The notes under the pieces are model-generated. The model was given only the letters and a program-made list of their open reading frames with translations, was not told the DNA's origin and searched no databases. Shown piece after piece: positions 8,944-17,434 of a DNA stretch of 64,000 nt. A program made the position numbers and the translations under genes. The first letter of the stretch is position 1. Each line of letters opens with the position of its first letter. The stretch is from positions 62,001 through 126,000 of the forward strand of contig NZ_AUBN01000012.1 in the NCBI RefSeq assembly GCF_000429265.1, in the 5' to 3' direction. This stretch comes from Actinomyces gerencseriae DSM 6844 (GTDB lineage Bacteria; Actinomycetota; Actinomycetes; Actinomycetales; Actinomycetaceae).

Positions 8944-9614
8944 GGCAGTCGAGAGCTCGGTCGGGGTCCCGCCGAGGCCAGGAGCCGGCGCAGCTCGTGC
9001 AGATCATCGCACGCCACATCGCACTCGGCTCCGGCCTCCCGGGTCCCGCCCACCGCCACGACGAGCGTCCCCGCGGCCCGTGCCGCCTCCAGGCCGGGGG
9101 CGGAGTCCTCCACACCGGCCACTCGGCGGGGCTCGACCCCCAGGCGCCGCACCCCCAGCAGGTAACCGTCCGGATGGGGCTTGCCGCGCTCAACGTCGTC
9201 GAAGGAGACGATGACCGGCGCCTCGATCCCGGCGGCCCCCAGGCGCGCGCGGGCCAGACGCAGGTGCGCGTTGGTGACCACGCCCCAGGGCAGGCGCCGC
9301 TCATCCAGCCAGGCCACCAGCTCCGGAGCGCCAGGGGCGGGGATGACGCCGTCGATGTCCGCGCACTCGCGCTCCAGGTGAGCGGCGACGTGGCGAGCCA
9401 GCTCCGCCGCCCCGATGCCCGGCAGGAAACGGCGCACGGTGGTGGCGGCGTCCGGGCCGTGGCACACCGCCAGGACGGTCGCCGGATCGAGGCCGTTATC
9501 GCGGGCCCAGGCCCTCCATGTGGCCTCGACGGCGGCTCCCGAGTCCACCAGGGTGCCGTCCATGTCGAGAAGGACGGCACGGCAGGAGGCAAGATGGCGC
9601 ATGGGCGAGGTCAT
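8940..9614 (-). CDS. HAD-superfamily hydrolase, subfamily IA (sugar-phosphatase-like)
   Basis: Cytoplasmic phosphatase of 224 residues with all four HAD motifs. Motif I is LLDMDGTLVDS (nucleophile and acid/base Asp), motif II VVTNA, motif III lysine in GKPHPDGYLLG, and motif IV VEDSAPGLEAA. The helical cap between motifs I and II fits subfamily IA enzymes acting on small sugar phosphates or phosphoglycolate. The substrate cannot be assigned. ATG at 9614 is used; an internal ATG at 9602 is an alternative. It is divergent from a ROK regulator across a short AT-rich promoter region. This suggests the ROK protein controls a small carbohydrate-phosphate pathway that includes this enzyme, which is inference. 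Confidence 0.9.
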   Translation of the reverse strand: MTSPMRHLASCRAVLLDMDGTLVDSGAAVEATWRAWARDNGLDPATVLAVCHGPDAATTVRRFLPGIGAAELARHVAAHLERECADIDGVIPAPGAPELVAWLDERRLPWGVVTNAHLRLARARLGAAGIEAPVIVSFDDVERGKPHPDGYLLGVRRLGVEPRRVAGVEDSAPGLEAARAAGTLVVAVGGTREAGAECDVACDDLHELRRLLASAGPRPSSRLP

Positions 9615-9676
9615 GCGCCCATTAAACTCGTTATTCGATTAAAATACTAGACGCAGATACAGGAACCGGAGAACCC
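9615..9676. promoter_or_regulatory. Divergent AT-rich promoter region (HAD / ROK)
   Basis: A short AT-rich island in otherwise GC-rich DNA separates the divergent HAD and ROK genes. It contains TTAAACTCG-N5-CGATTAA, a loose inverted repeat that could be the ROK operator. The AGGAACCGG block just before 9677 can serve as ribosome-binding site. Confidence 0.5.
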
Positions 9677-10888
9677 GTGGCACGACGACGCAGCACCGCC
9701 GATCAGCTCCGCTGGGCCCTGGCGGCCGACGTCTGCGCCCTCGTGCGGGCGACTCCCGGCATCACCCGGGCGGGAGTCGCCCGGGAGCTCGGGATCTCCA
9801 CCGGCACGGCCACCGACCTCGTCACCAGGATGCGCCGGACCGCCATCCTGACCGAGGGGGACCCGGTCCCCCACGGCCGCGGGCGTCCCACCTCAGTTCT
9901 CGCCGCGCATCCCCGGGGGCCGCTCGTCATCGCCGTCGAGATCACCGCCACCGACTGGCGGATGGCCAGCGCGGGCCTCGACGGCCGCCTCACCACCGCG
10001 GTCTCCGCCCTCCACCGAGGACGCAGTCCCGCCGACGTGCTCGCCCCCATCCGCCGGGCCGTCGCCGCCGAAGCGCGTGCCCGCGCGGGCAGGGTGCGGG
10101 TCGTGTCGGTCGCCGTGGCCGCCACCGTCCGCGACGGGAGCGTCGTCCAGTCCTCCGTCCTGGACTGGGACCGGGTGAGCCTCGCCCCCCTGGGTGCACC
10201 GAAGGCCGCCCTCCTGGTCGCCAATGACGCCACATGCGAGGCCCTGGCCGAATCCCGCCGCGGCGCCTCGCACGGGGCGCGCTCCGCCCTGCACCTGACC
10301 GTGCTCACCGGCGTCGGCGGCGGCCTCGTCCTCGACGGCGCGCCCGTGCTCGGGGCGACCGGCCTGGCCATGGAGGTCGGCCACCTCCCCTTCGGCGACC
10401 CGCGGGCGCTCTGCAGTTGCGGGGCCCGGGGCTGCTGGGACACCGTCCTCGGCGCCAGGCCGCTGGCCGCACGGCTGGGGGCCGACGACGACTCCCCGGC
10501 GGACATCGAGACGATCATCGCCCGAGGGGATCCCGCTCACCGCCCCGCCCTCACCGCCGCGGCCACGAGCCTGGGACGGGGACTGGCCGGACTGATCAGC
10601 GCCGTCGATCCCGACGTCGTCACCCTCGGCGGGCTCGGGCCGCTCCTGCGCGCTCACTGTCCCGAGGCCTTCGAGAAGGCCCTGACGAGCGGCCTCATGA
10701 CGTGCCTGAGCGAGAACCGGCCGCGAATCACCACCAGCGCGCTCGGAGCCGATGCCGCGCTGGTGGGCGCCGTCGAGACGGCCCTGGACGAGGTGACGAG
10801 TCCCGCGGGTCTCGCCGCCTGGGCGGCGCGCGGCGACCCCGCCACGGAATCGCCGGCCAGCCGCGAGCACCCGCCGCCCGGGCGCTGA
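9677..10888 (+). CDS. ROK-family transcriptional regulator (NagC/XylR type)
   Basis: A 403-residue DNA-binding repressor of the ROK group. The N-terminal winged helix (about residues 10-70) contains the recognition helix GVARELGISTGTATDLV. The sugar-binding ROK domain follows, with the zinc motif GHLPFGDPRALCSCGARGCW around residue 235. The phosphate loop and general-base features of active ROK kinases are not convincing (AVEITATDW where kinases have DxGxT), so a regulator rather than a kinase is likely. The C-terminal 40 residues are low-complexity. It is divergent from the HAD phosphatase gene and probably controls it and itself in response to a sugar or sugar phosphate. The family is secure; the ligand is unknown. 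Confidence 0.92.
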   Translation: MARRRSTADQLRWALAADVCALVRATPGITRAGVARELGISTGTATDLVTRMRRTAILTEGDPVPHGRGRPTSVLAAHPRGPLVIAVEITATDWRMASAGLDGRLTTAVSALHRGRSPADVLAPIRRAVAAEARARAGRVRVVSVAVAATVRDGSVVQSSVLDWDRVSLAPLGAPKAALLVANDATCEALAESRRGASHGARSALHLTVLTGVGGGLVLDGAPVLGATGLAMEVGHLPFGDPRALCSCGARGCWDTVLGARPLAARLGADDDSPADIETIIARGDPAHRPALTAAATSLGRGLAGLISAVDPDVVTLGGLGPLLRAHCPEAFEKALTSGLMTCLSENRPRITTSALGADAALVGAVETALDEVTSPAGLAAWAARGDPATESPASREHPPPGR

Positions 10889-10959
10889 GAGCTCCGAACC
10901 TTCTCCGGACGCACCGGTCCAGCCGATGCCGCCCCGCCCGGACACTGAGAGCCCGGGCT

Positions 10960-11125
10960 GCGCCGTCCGGCACCGTGGGCGGGAGCCGCGCGGGAGGCGC
11001 TGGCCGCCGATGGACCGCGTGTGGTCCGAGAGGACGTGGGCGGGAGCCGCGCGGGAGGCGCACCAGCGGCACCCGAACAAGAGCGTCCGGCATCGTGGGC
11101 GGGAGTGCCGGCCCCGCCCGGGCGC
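10960..11125. repeat. Intergenic GC-rich direct repeats
   Basis: GTGGGCGGGAGCCGCGCGGG recurs at 10975 and 11036 (both part of a 26-bp unit), with a truncated third copy at 11095 preceded by a near-copy of the GTCCGGCA leader. The rest of 10889-11289 shows no gene. Related GGCACTCCCGGCGGGC blocks occur at 16692 and 16754, suggesting a dispersed family. Confidence 0.7.
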
Positions 11126-11289
11126 TAAGCCCCCCCCTCAACCGACGTGAGCCTCAGCATCACATGCTCCGCCGGCCCCGCCCGGGCGCCGGGGCTCCCG
11201 CCCGGACGAGAGTCGAGATCGACCCGGCTCCGCGCGGAGGCCGGCCCGGAGCCGGAGCAACGGCCCCGACACGCCGTTAGACTGATCGA

Positions 11290-12729
11290 GTGAGCGACCC
11301 ACTCATCGACTCTCTGGCGCGCGCCGTGGACGCGGCCCCCGACGACATCCGACTGCGCACCCACCTGGCCGAGCTCCTCATCGAGGCCGGCCGCCAGGCG
11401 GAGGCGGTGACGCAGTGCGCCACCGCCCTCCAGTGCGACCCCACCGACGAGGCCGCTCGCGAGCTCATGGCTCGCGCCCTGTCCGCCCGATCCGCGACGA
11501 CGCCGCAGGATGCGCACCCCGAACCCCACCACCGGTCCGAGCCCGGGCCCGCGTCGCCAGTGCCGCCGCCGGCATCGCCGTCCAGTCCGGTGACCCTTCC
11601 GGCGTCGCCGGCCGACGCCGCCGCAGCCGGTACGCCTGCGGCGAGCCCATCGCCCAACGGGCCCGCGGCGGGCACCCAGCCCGGCACGCCCGAGGCGGGC
11701 CCCTCGCCCGAGGCAACCGGGGACACCGAGGGCTTCGACTGGCACCGGGCCGAGAAGGACCTGACGACCGACCCGGCCGCGTTGTCCACGCCCGGCGGCC
11801 CCGACCTGGTCTCGGTACCGGTCAAGGCGGGCGACTCCGACGACCCGGATATCTGGGAGGTGGAGAAGGCCGATATCACGCTCGCCGACGTCGGCGGCAT
11901 GACCGAGGTCAAGAACCGTCTCGAGGCCTCCTTCCTCGCTCCCATGCGCAACCCCGAGCTGCGCCGACTCTACGGCAAGAGCCTGCGCGGCGGCCTGCTC
12001 CTGTACGGTCCGCCGGGCACGGGGAAGACCTTCATCGCCCGCGCCGTCGCCGGGCAGATGGGAGCGGGCTTCCTCAACGTCACCATCACCGACGTCCTCG
12101 ATCCCTATATCGGCAACTCCGAGGCCAACCTCCACAAGGCCTTCGAGCAGGCCCGCGAGCACAGCCCGTGCGTCCTCTTCCTCGACGAGCTCGACGCCAT
12201 CGGCATCAAGCGCTCGCTCTCACGCAGCTCGGGTATACGCGGCACCGTCAACCAGCTCCTCGAGGAGCTCGACGGCATCGGCAGCGACAACGAGGGCGTC
12301 TACCTCCTGGCCGCCACCAACGCGCCCTGGGACATCGACCCGGCGCTGCGCCGCCCCGGACGGCTCGACCGGAGCATCCTCGTCCTGCCGCCGGACGGGC
12401 CGGCGCGCGCCGCCATCCTGCGCACGCACCTGCGCGAGCGCCCCGCCGAGGGCATCGATCTCCAGGAGCTGGCCCGCACCACCGACGGCCTGACCGGGGC
12501 CGACCTGTCGCACCTGTGCGACAGCGCCGCGGAGAAGGCGCTCCTGGACTCCGTGCGCACCGGCTCCCCCCGCATGATCACCATGGAGGACATGCTCGCC
12601 GCGCTGCGCGAGATCCGCCCCTCCAGCGGCCCGTGGTTCGAGGTCGCCCGCAACGTCATCGAGTACGCGGATTCCTCGGGGGAGTACGCCGAACTGCGCG
12701 AATGGATGAAACGGCACCGCCTGCTGTGA
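11290..12729 (+). CDS. AAA+ ATPase with N-terminal TPR-like region
   Basis: A 479-residue protein. TPR-like helices (residues 5-60, LRTHLAELLIEAGRQAEAV) are followed by a Pro/Ala/Ser-rich linker of about 90 residues. Then comes a complete AAA domain: Walker A YGPPGTGKTF, Walker B VLFLDELDAIG, sensor I LLAATNAPWDIDPA, arginine fingers in RRPGRLDRSIL and a sensor II helix. The AAA core resembles the Cdc48/FtsH/spastin branch, so it is probably a protein-remodelling enzyme. It starts with GTG at 11290. The stop overlaps the start of the next TPR membrane-protein gene, implying that the two form a complex at the membrane. The substrate is unknown. Confidence 0.85.
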   Translation: MSDPLIDSLARAVDAAPDDIRLRTHLAELLIEAGRQAEAVTQCATALQCDPTDEAARELMARALSARSATTPQDAHPEPHHRSEPGPASPVPPPASPSSPVTLPASPADAAAAGTPAASPSPNGPAAGTQPGTPEAGPSPEATGDTEGFDWHRAEKDLTTDPAALSTPGGPDLVSVPVKAGDSDDPDIWEVEKADITLADVGGMTEVKNRLEASFLAPMRNPELRRLYGKSLRGGLLLYGPPGTGKTFIARAVAGQMGAGFLNVTITDVLDPYIGNSEANLHKAFEQAREHSPCVLFLDELDAIGIKRSLSRSSGIRGTVNQLLEELDGIGSDNEGVYLLAATNAPWDIDPALRRPGRLDRSILVLPPDGPARAAILRTHLRERPAEGIDLQELARTTDGLTGADLSHLCDSAAEKALLDSVRTGSPRMITMEDMLAALREIRPSSGPWFEVARNVIEYADSSGEYAELREWMKRHRLL

Positions 12730-13793
12730 GCGATGAGGACTACAACCGGCAGTGGGCGAGGGCCTACCAGCTCGTGGAGATGGGGCAGGACGACCGGGCC
12801 ATGAAGGCCCTGACCGATCTCCTCGCCCACTACCCGGAGCACGCGGATCGCACGCAGCTCGCCCTCGCGATCGCCCACGACCGTGCGGACCGCATCGATC
12901 AGGCCGTCGCCTCGGCTCGTGCCGCGGTTGCGCTCGCCCCGCAGGAGCCCGAGGCGCACCACTGCCTCGGTCATGTCCTGACGCGCCAGGGGGACCGGGA
13001 CGGCGCCGAGCACGCCCTGCACGAATGCCTCGCCCTGGATCCCCACAATGCCGGAGCGCACTCCGCCATGGCCCGCGTGCTGGTGGAGTCGCCGCGCAAC
13101 GCGGAGGCTCTCGCCCACGCCCGCGAGGCCGTACGGCTGGACCCCGATAATCCGGAGCACCACGCCATGCTGGGCGCCGCCCAGGCGACCGTCGACCCCG
13201 CCGCGGCCGACCTCTCCCTGCGGGAGGCCCTCCGACTCGACCCCTCCTACGACCAGGCCCTCGCCCACCTCGCCATCCTGCGCATGCGCCGCGGCGACCA
13301 GACCGGCGCCGCGCGCGCCCTCGCCTCCTTCGCCGCGCAGAACCCCCGCAGCAGCATCGTGCGCACGGTGGTCGACCTCTTCCTCGCACAGGTCGTGTCC
13401 GTCATCCACACCGGAACGATCCTGTGCCTGCTACTGATGCTGGTGGCGCTCCTCCTCATGCGATTCGCGGACCTGCCCGCCGTCATCGCAGTCCTGGTGC
13501 TGCTGGTGATGGCGATGCTGACCGGCATATGGGCGCATCAGCGCATACAGGCCCTGCGCTCCGCTCTCCCGGACCGCGGTCGTCGTATCGCGTGGTCCTT
13601 CGTACGGCGCCGTCGCCTCATCGTCGTGTGGGCGCTCCTGCTCGCAGCGATCTGGGCAGGTCTGGCGATCGGGGTCTCCCTCCTGCTCGCGGGCAACGGC
13701 GCCGCACCGTGGTGGACGACGGTGAGCGGTTTCGTCGCGACCCTGATCGGCTGGCGCTTATCCCACATCGAGTTCGACGACGAGCTCGAGTGA
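12726..13793 (+). CDS. TPR-repeat membrane protein partner of the AAA+ ATPase
   Basis: A 355-residue protein. About six tetratricopeptide repeats fill residues 5-220 (for example HHCLGHVLTRQGDRDGAEHA and AREAVRLDPDNPEHHAMLG). Four hydrophobic segments arranged as two hairpins follow (around LLLMLVALLLMRFADL, AVLVLLVMAMLTG, VVWALLLAAIWAGLAIGVSL and a short last one). The GTG at 12726 overlaps the upstream stop (GTGA), so translation is coupled to the AAA+ gene. The likely picture is a membrane-anchored TPR scaffold presenting substrates to a cytosolic AAA+ unfoldase. No named system was recognised. Confidence 0.82.
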   Translation: MSDEDYNRQWARAYQLVEMGQDDRAMKALTDLLAHYPEHADRTQLALAIAHDRADRIDQAVASARAAVALAPQEPEAHHCLGHVLTRQGDRDGAEHALHECLALDPHNAGAHSAMARVLVESPRNAEALAHAREAVRLDPDNPEHHAMLGAAQATVDPAAADLSLREALRLDPSYDQALAHLAILRMRRGDQTGAARALASFAAQNPRSSIVRTVVDLFLAQVVSVIHTGTILCLLLMLVALLLMRFADLPAVIAVLVLLVMAMLTGIWAHQRIQALRSALPDRGRRIAWSFVRRRRLIVVWALLLAAIWAGLAIGVSLLLAGNGAAPWWTTVSGFVATLIGWRLSHIEFDDELE

Positions 13794-13907
13794 CACCGGT
13801 GCCGGCGGGCCGGGCCCCGGAACCGTGTCGCCGCGGGAGCGCGCGCATCTCACGAGCCATGACGTCCGAGACCCTCAGAAGTCGCGAGACGACGCAGGAC
13901 CCGAGAC

Positions 13908-14090
13908 CGCCCGGTCGTACGTTATGGCGCGCGGTCGTACCCGGACTCGCGAAGTCGTACCCGAGACCGCGCGGTCGTACGCAGACGCGCGCGGTCGTAC
14001 CTTAGAGCCTCTCTAAGGTACGACCCGGCGCAAGAGGGTACGACCGCGCGCTACAACGTACGACCCGGCACAGGAAGGTACGACCGCGCG
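13908..14090. repeat. Mirrored array of 20-bp-spaced GTACGACC octamers, array 1
   Basis: Five units ending in GTCGTAC stop at 13920, 13940, 13960, 13980 and 14000. Four reverse-complement units GTACGACC start at 14018, 14038, 14058 and 14078. Spacing is exactly 20 bp on both sides. The centre is a hairpin CTTAGAG-CCT-CTCTAAG (14001-14017), which extends the perfect palindrome into the first unit of each side. Intervening sequence is variable (often CGCGCG next to the octamer). The region 13794-14297 contains no gene. The 20-bp spacing places all octamers on one face of the helix, as for a multimeric DNA-binding protein. Function is unknown. Confidence 0.92.
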
Positions 14091-14297
14091 GGACCCGGAG
14101 CGCCGACACCGGGGCTCGCCCGCGCCGGCCGCACACTGGATGTCACAGACCGCCTCTCCGTGTCATCCCACCCGCCGGCGCGCTCCGCACGTCCACGTCG
14201 CTTGCGCCTCAGACCCCGGAACGCGAAGAGCCTCTTTCACAGGAGACCCACAAGAACGACCTGCGTCCGCCACACGCCGATTCGACACCGTGGAGCC

Positions 14298-15482
14298 ATG
14301 TCGAACCAGCACCGGCCACCGGCCTCAGACCCCGCCGGCACAGCGGGCGCAGCAGGCACCACCGACGGCACAGCATGCACCATGAGCACGGTAGGCACCA
14401 CAGACGCCACCGATACAACAGGCACCTCGGGCGCCACAGGCACAGCAAGCACAGCGAGCTCCCCCGGCTCCGCCGACTCGACCGCCGGCTCCATGACCGT
14501 CTCAACGGCGACCGCGCCCGAATCGCGGACCCCGCGGCCCCGCCATCGCACGCGTCGCACCTTCCTGCTCGGGGGCGCCGCCGTCCTGGGCCTGACCGTC
14601 ACCGGCACCAGCGCCTGGGCGCTCAACCGCTTCGTCATCGACCACACCGAGATCACCGACGTGGCCGCCTACGAGGCCGAGAACGCCGCCGCGGCCTCGG
14701 CGGCGACCGCCGACGCGGCCAGCGTCGCCATCACCGACTCCTCCTACACCTCCTCACTCACCTCGATCGCGATCAACACGGTCGCCACCGGCTCCGGAGC
14801 CGACTCCGTCACCTACTACACGGCCGATGTCACCGTCTCCGACGCCGCCGCCGTCCGCAGCGCCTTCGCCAACAACGAGTACGGCACCAACATCACCGCC
14901 AAGCCGAGCCTGATCGCCTCCGAGCACGACGCCGTCCTGGCCACCAACGGCGACTACTACGGCTTCCGCTCCGACGGCATCCTCATCCGCAACGGCGTCG
15001 TCTACCGCGATGATGGCGTGCGCGACGGCATCGCCTTCTACACCGACGGCCGCTGCGAGATCTACGACGAGACCTCCACCAGCGCCCAGGCCCTCCTGGA
15101 CGACGGGGTGTGGAACACGCTGTCCTTCGGTCCCGCCCTGGTCAACGACGGGCGGGTCCTCACCGGGATCGACGAGGTGGAGGTCGACACGAACGTCGGC
15201 AACCACTCCATTCAGGGGGCCCAGCCCCGCACGGCCATCGGCTGGGTGGACACCAACCACTACATGCTCGTCGTCGTCGATGGCCGCGACGAGGGCTACT
15301 CCCGCGGCGTCACCATGACCGAGCTGGCCGGGATCATGTCCGACCTCGGCTGCCGAGTCGCCTACAACCTCGACGGCGGCGGCTCCTCGGCCATGTACTG
15401 GGACGGACGGATCATCAACCGGCCCTCCAACGGTGGCGAGCGAGCCACCTCCGACATCCTCTACATCACCCGGGGGGCCTGA
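14298..15482 (+). CDS. Secreted phosphodiester glycosidase (NAGPA domain)
   Basis: A 394-residue exported protein. The N-terminal 80 residues are Thr/Ser/Ala/Gly-rich and precede a twin-arginine-like signal or anchor, RTRRTFLLGGAAVLGLTVTG. The C-terminal half (about residues 190-394) is a NAGPA-type domain. Supporting motifs are AVLATNGDYYGF, RTAIGWVDTNHYMLVVVDG, TMTELAGIMSDLGC and the hallmark AYNLDGGGSSAMYWDG. Bacterial members cleave phosphodiester-linked sugars in exopolysaccharide or wall polymers. The start at 14298 is chosen to precede the basic leader; there is no clear ribosome-binding site. It abuts the next gene with no gap, so the two probably share a transcript and a cell-envelope glycan pathway. 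Confidence 0.85.
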   Translation: MSNQHRPPASDPAGTAGAAGTTDGTACTMSTVGTTDATDTTGTSGATGTASTASSPGSADSTAGSMTVSTATAPESRTPRPRHRTRRTFLLGGAAVLGLTVTGTSAWALNRFVIDHTEITDVAAYEAENAAAASAATADAASVAITDSSYTSSLTSIAINTVATGSGADSVTYYTADVTVSDAAAVRSAFANNEYGTNITAKPSLIASEHDAVLATNGDYYGFRSDGILIRNGVVYRDDGVRDGIAFYTDGRCEIYDETSTSAQALLDDGVWNTLSFGPALVNDGRVLTGIDEVEVDTNVGNHSIQGAQPRTAIGWVDTNHYMLVVVDGRDEGYSRGVTMTELAGIMSDLGCRVAYNLDGGGSSAMYWDGRIINRPSNGGERATSDILYITRGA

Positions 15483-16652
15483 ATGCGCACGACGACCCGG
15501 CCCGACTCCGGCTCCCGCCCGACCCGGGAGCGCCCCCGCCTCGACGACGTCGCGCCCCGGCACCGCCCGCCCCTCCCGGCCGCGGAGCCTCATCGCGACG
15601 CCCGACGCGCGACCGCGGCGAGACACGGCGTCGTCGCGCTCGTCGTCCTCATCCCCGCCTACCAGCCGGACATGCGCCTGACCCGCCTGATGCGGGACGT
15701 GCGGCGCGCGCTTCCGGAGACGCGGGTACTCGTCGTCGACGACGGCTCCGGCCCCGCCTACGAGGGCGTCCTCGCCACGGCCCGCGCCGCCGGAGCGGTG
15801 GTCACCGGCTACCCGGTCAACGCGGGCAAGGGCGAGGCCCTGCGCACCGGTCTGGCGCGGGTGATCCGCCTGTGGCCGGGCGCCGACGTCGTGTGCGCCG
15901 ACGCCGACGGCCAGCACACGCCCGCCGACATCGCCGCGGTGGCCCGCCGGGTCCACGAGACCGGTCGCATGACGCTGGGCGTGCGAGCCTTCACCGGATC
16001 GGTGCCTCTGCGAAGCCGACTGGGCAACAGCGTCACCGCGCTGCTGTTCCGCGGGGCGACGGGGTGGCGGCTGCGCGACACCCAGACCGGTCTGCGCGGC
16101 TACCCGGCGGGCGAGCTGGAGTGGCTGCTGGAGGTCCCCGGCGATCGGTACGAGTACGAGCTCTCGACCCTGCTGAGATCCCACGAGCTGGGGATGGCGG
16201 TCGAGGAGATCGAGATCGCGACCGTCTACGAGCCCGGCAACGCCTCCTCCCACTTCCGCCCGCTGCAGGACTCCGCGCGGATCTACGCTCCGCTGCTGCG
16301 CTTCACGGGGGCGTCCCTGGCGAGCTTCGTCATCGACTGGATCGGGGTCGTGGTGCTGCACCTGCTCACCGGGAGCCTGCTGACGAGCGTGGTGGGCGCG
16401 CGGCTGATCAGCGGCGCCGCCAACTTCTTCATGAACCGGCGCGTCTTCCGGGCGGCGCCGGGAACGGTGGGGCGCACGGCCGTGCGCTACGTGGTGCTGG
16501 CGCTCGTCCTGGTCGCCGCGAGCTACCTCGCGCTGGCGGCGCTGACCGGGGTCGGCGTCCCGCTGGGCATCGCCAAGATCCTGGGCGACAGCGCGATCTA
16601 CGTCGCCAGCTACATGGTCCAGCGCCGGGTCGTGTTCCGTGAGAAGGCGTGA
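15483..16652 (+). CDS. GT2 glycosyltransferase fused to GtrA-like membrane domain
   Basis: A 389-residue membrane enzyme. Residues about 55-265 form a family 2 glycosyltransferase of the DPM1/polyprenol-phosphate type, with VLIPAYQPD, the nucleotide-binding VVDDGSG, GKGEALRTGL and the DXD-like ADADGQH. Residues 270-389 carry four hydrophobic helices of a GtrA domain (SFVIDWIGVVVLHLLTG, RLISGAANFFMNRRVF, VASYMVQRRVVFRE). This fusion typically makes or flips polyprenyl-phosphate sugars for cell-surface glycosylation. It starts directly after the upstream phosphodiester glycosidase stop. The N-terminal 45 residues are Arg/Pro-rich and may be trimmed by use of a later start. Confidence 0.9.
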   Translation: MRTTTRPDSGSRPTRERPRLDDVAPRHRPPLPAAEPHRDARRATAARHGVVALVVLIPAYQPDMRLTRLMRDVRRALPETRVLVVDDGSGPAYEGVLATARAAGAVVTGYPVNAGKGEALRTGLARVIRLWPGADVVCADADGQHTPADIAAVARRVHETGRMTLGVRAFTGSVPLRSRLGNSVTALLFRGATGWRLRDTQTGLRGYPAGELEWLLEVPGDRYEYELSTLLRSHELGMAVEEIEIATVYEPGNASSHFRPLQDSARIYAPLLRFTGASLASFVIDWIGVVVLHLLTGSLLTSVVGARLISGAANFFMNRRVFRAAPGTVGRTAVRYVVLALVLVAASYLALAALTGVGVPLGIAKILGDSAIYVASYMVQRRVVFREKA

Positions 16653-16691
16653 GCGATGGGACCGAGCCGGCGCGATCCCGCCGGGGATGGC

Positions 16692-16774
16692 GGCACTCCC
16701 GGCGGGCGGGGCGCCCCGAGCACGGGTCCGTGCAGTCGGAGCCCTCGGTGGCCGGCACTCCCGGCGGGCGGGGC
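16692..16774. repeat. 21-bp direct repeat, two exact copies
   Basis: GGCACTCCCGGCGGGCGGGG plus one more C occurs identically at 16692-16712 and 16754-16774, 62 bp apart, in the spacer after the glycosyltransferase. Each copy also forms part of a GC-rich hairpin and could contribute to termination between the convergent genes. Confidence 0.7.
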
Positions 16775-16829
16775 ATCCCGGCCGGCCGGGCCTCACCCTC
16801 GGCTCCGCGAGTCCTCGCCGGCCTCGGTC

Positions 16830-17258
16830 TCAGGAGCCCGATCGAGGCTGCATCCAGGCGGGGACGGTCTCGGGGCGACGCGGGTGGAGACGCAGATCCT
16901 CGGCGCAGTCCTCAGGGGTGTAGGGAGGATCGAGAGTGGGCGGGGCGTCGTAGTCGAAGTCGGTGGTCAGTCGGTAGTCGTCGGATTTCATGGTCAGGTG
17001 CGCCTTGGTCCAGGCCCCGCCGCCGGGCTGGGCCATGGCGGCGCGCAGGTCGATGGCCTCGCGCACGATGATCGCCGGGACCTCGTTGTCCACCCACTGC
17101 CCCCGGTACAGGGCGCGGGTGTGGACCAGGACCCGCTGCCCCAGGGCGTCGATGCTCATGATGGTCTCCTGCACACCGGCCTGCCGCATCCACTCGCCCA
17201 TGTGGTCGGCGACGGTCTGCATCGCGGTCATCTGGTTCTCGAAGGACCAGGGGCTCAT
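16830..17258 (-). CDS. Hypothetical protein, YezG/immunity-like, 142 aa
   Basis: A small soluble protein. The start at 17258 is set by AAGGAG 12 bases upstream; longer in-frame reading is Arg/Pro junk. The C-terminal pattern TDFDYDAPP followed by YTPEDCAEDLRLHPR and VPAWM resembles the end of YezG/DUF600-like immunity proteins of polymorphic toxin systems (D-Y-D...PxxYxxDLxxxPR...P.W). That is a motif-level impression, not proof. No toxin gene is adjacent; the neighbours are a response regulator and a glycosyltransferase. It may be an orphan immunity protein or an unrelated stress protein. Confidence 0.7.
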   Translation of the reverse strand: MSPWSFENQMTAMQTVADHMGEWMRQAGVQETIMSIDALGQRVLVHTRALYRGQWVDNEVPAIIVREAIDLRAAMAQPGGGAWTKAHLTMKSDDYRLTTDFDYDAPPTLDPPYTPEDCAEDLRLHPRRPETVPAWMQPRSGS

Positions 17259-17434
17259 GAGTTCTGAGTTCTCCTTGTCGACGGGGTGCCGCGGGGACCC
17301 GCGACGCTGCGGCACCAGTCTGCCCGGCCCGTCCGACGTCGGCCAACCAGGTGGCGCCGTCGGGCTCGGTGATGAGATTGCGATCCATCCGACGCCGGCC
17401 GCTCCGGACCGTCCGGGGCGCGGCGCGCCCCGCC

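Noticed and set aside
13908-14090. CRISPR array
   Set aside because: Repeats are 8-11 bp with 9-12 bp between them and switch orientation at a central hairpin; no cas genes are in the window.
14754-16796. 680-codon minus-strand frame opposite the glycosidase/glycosyltransferase pair
   Set aside because: Antisense shadow lacking start signals and motifs.
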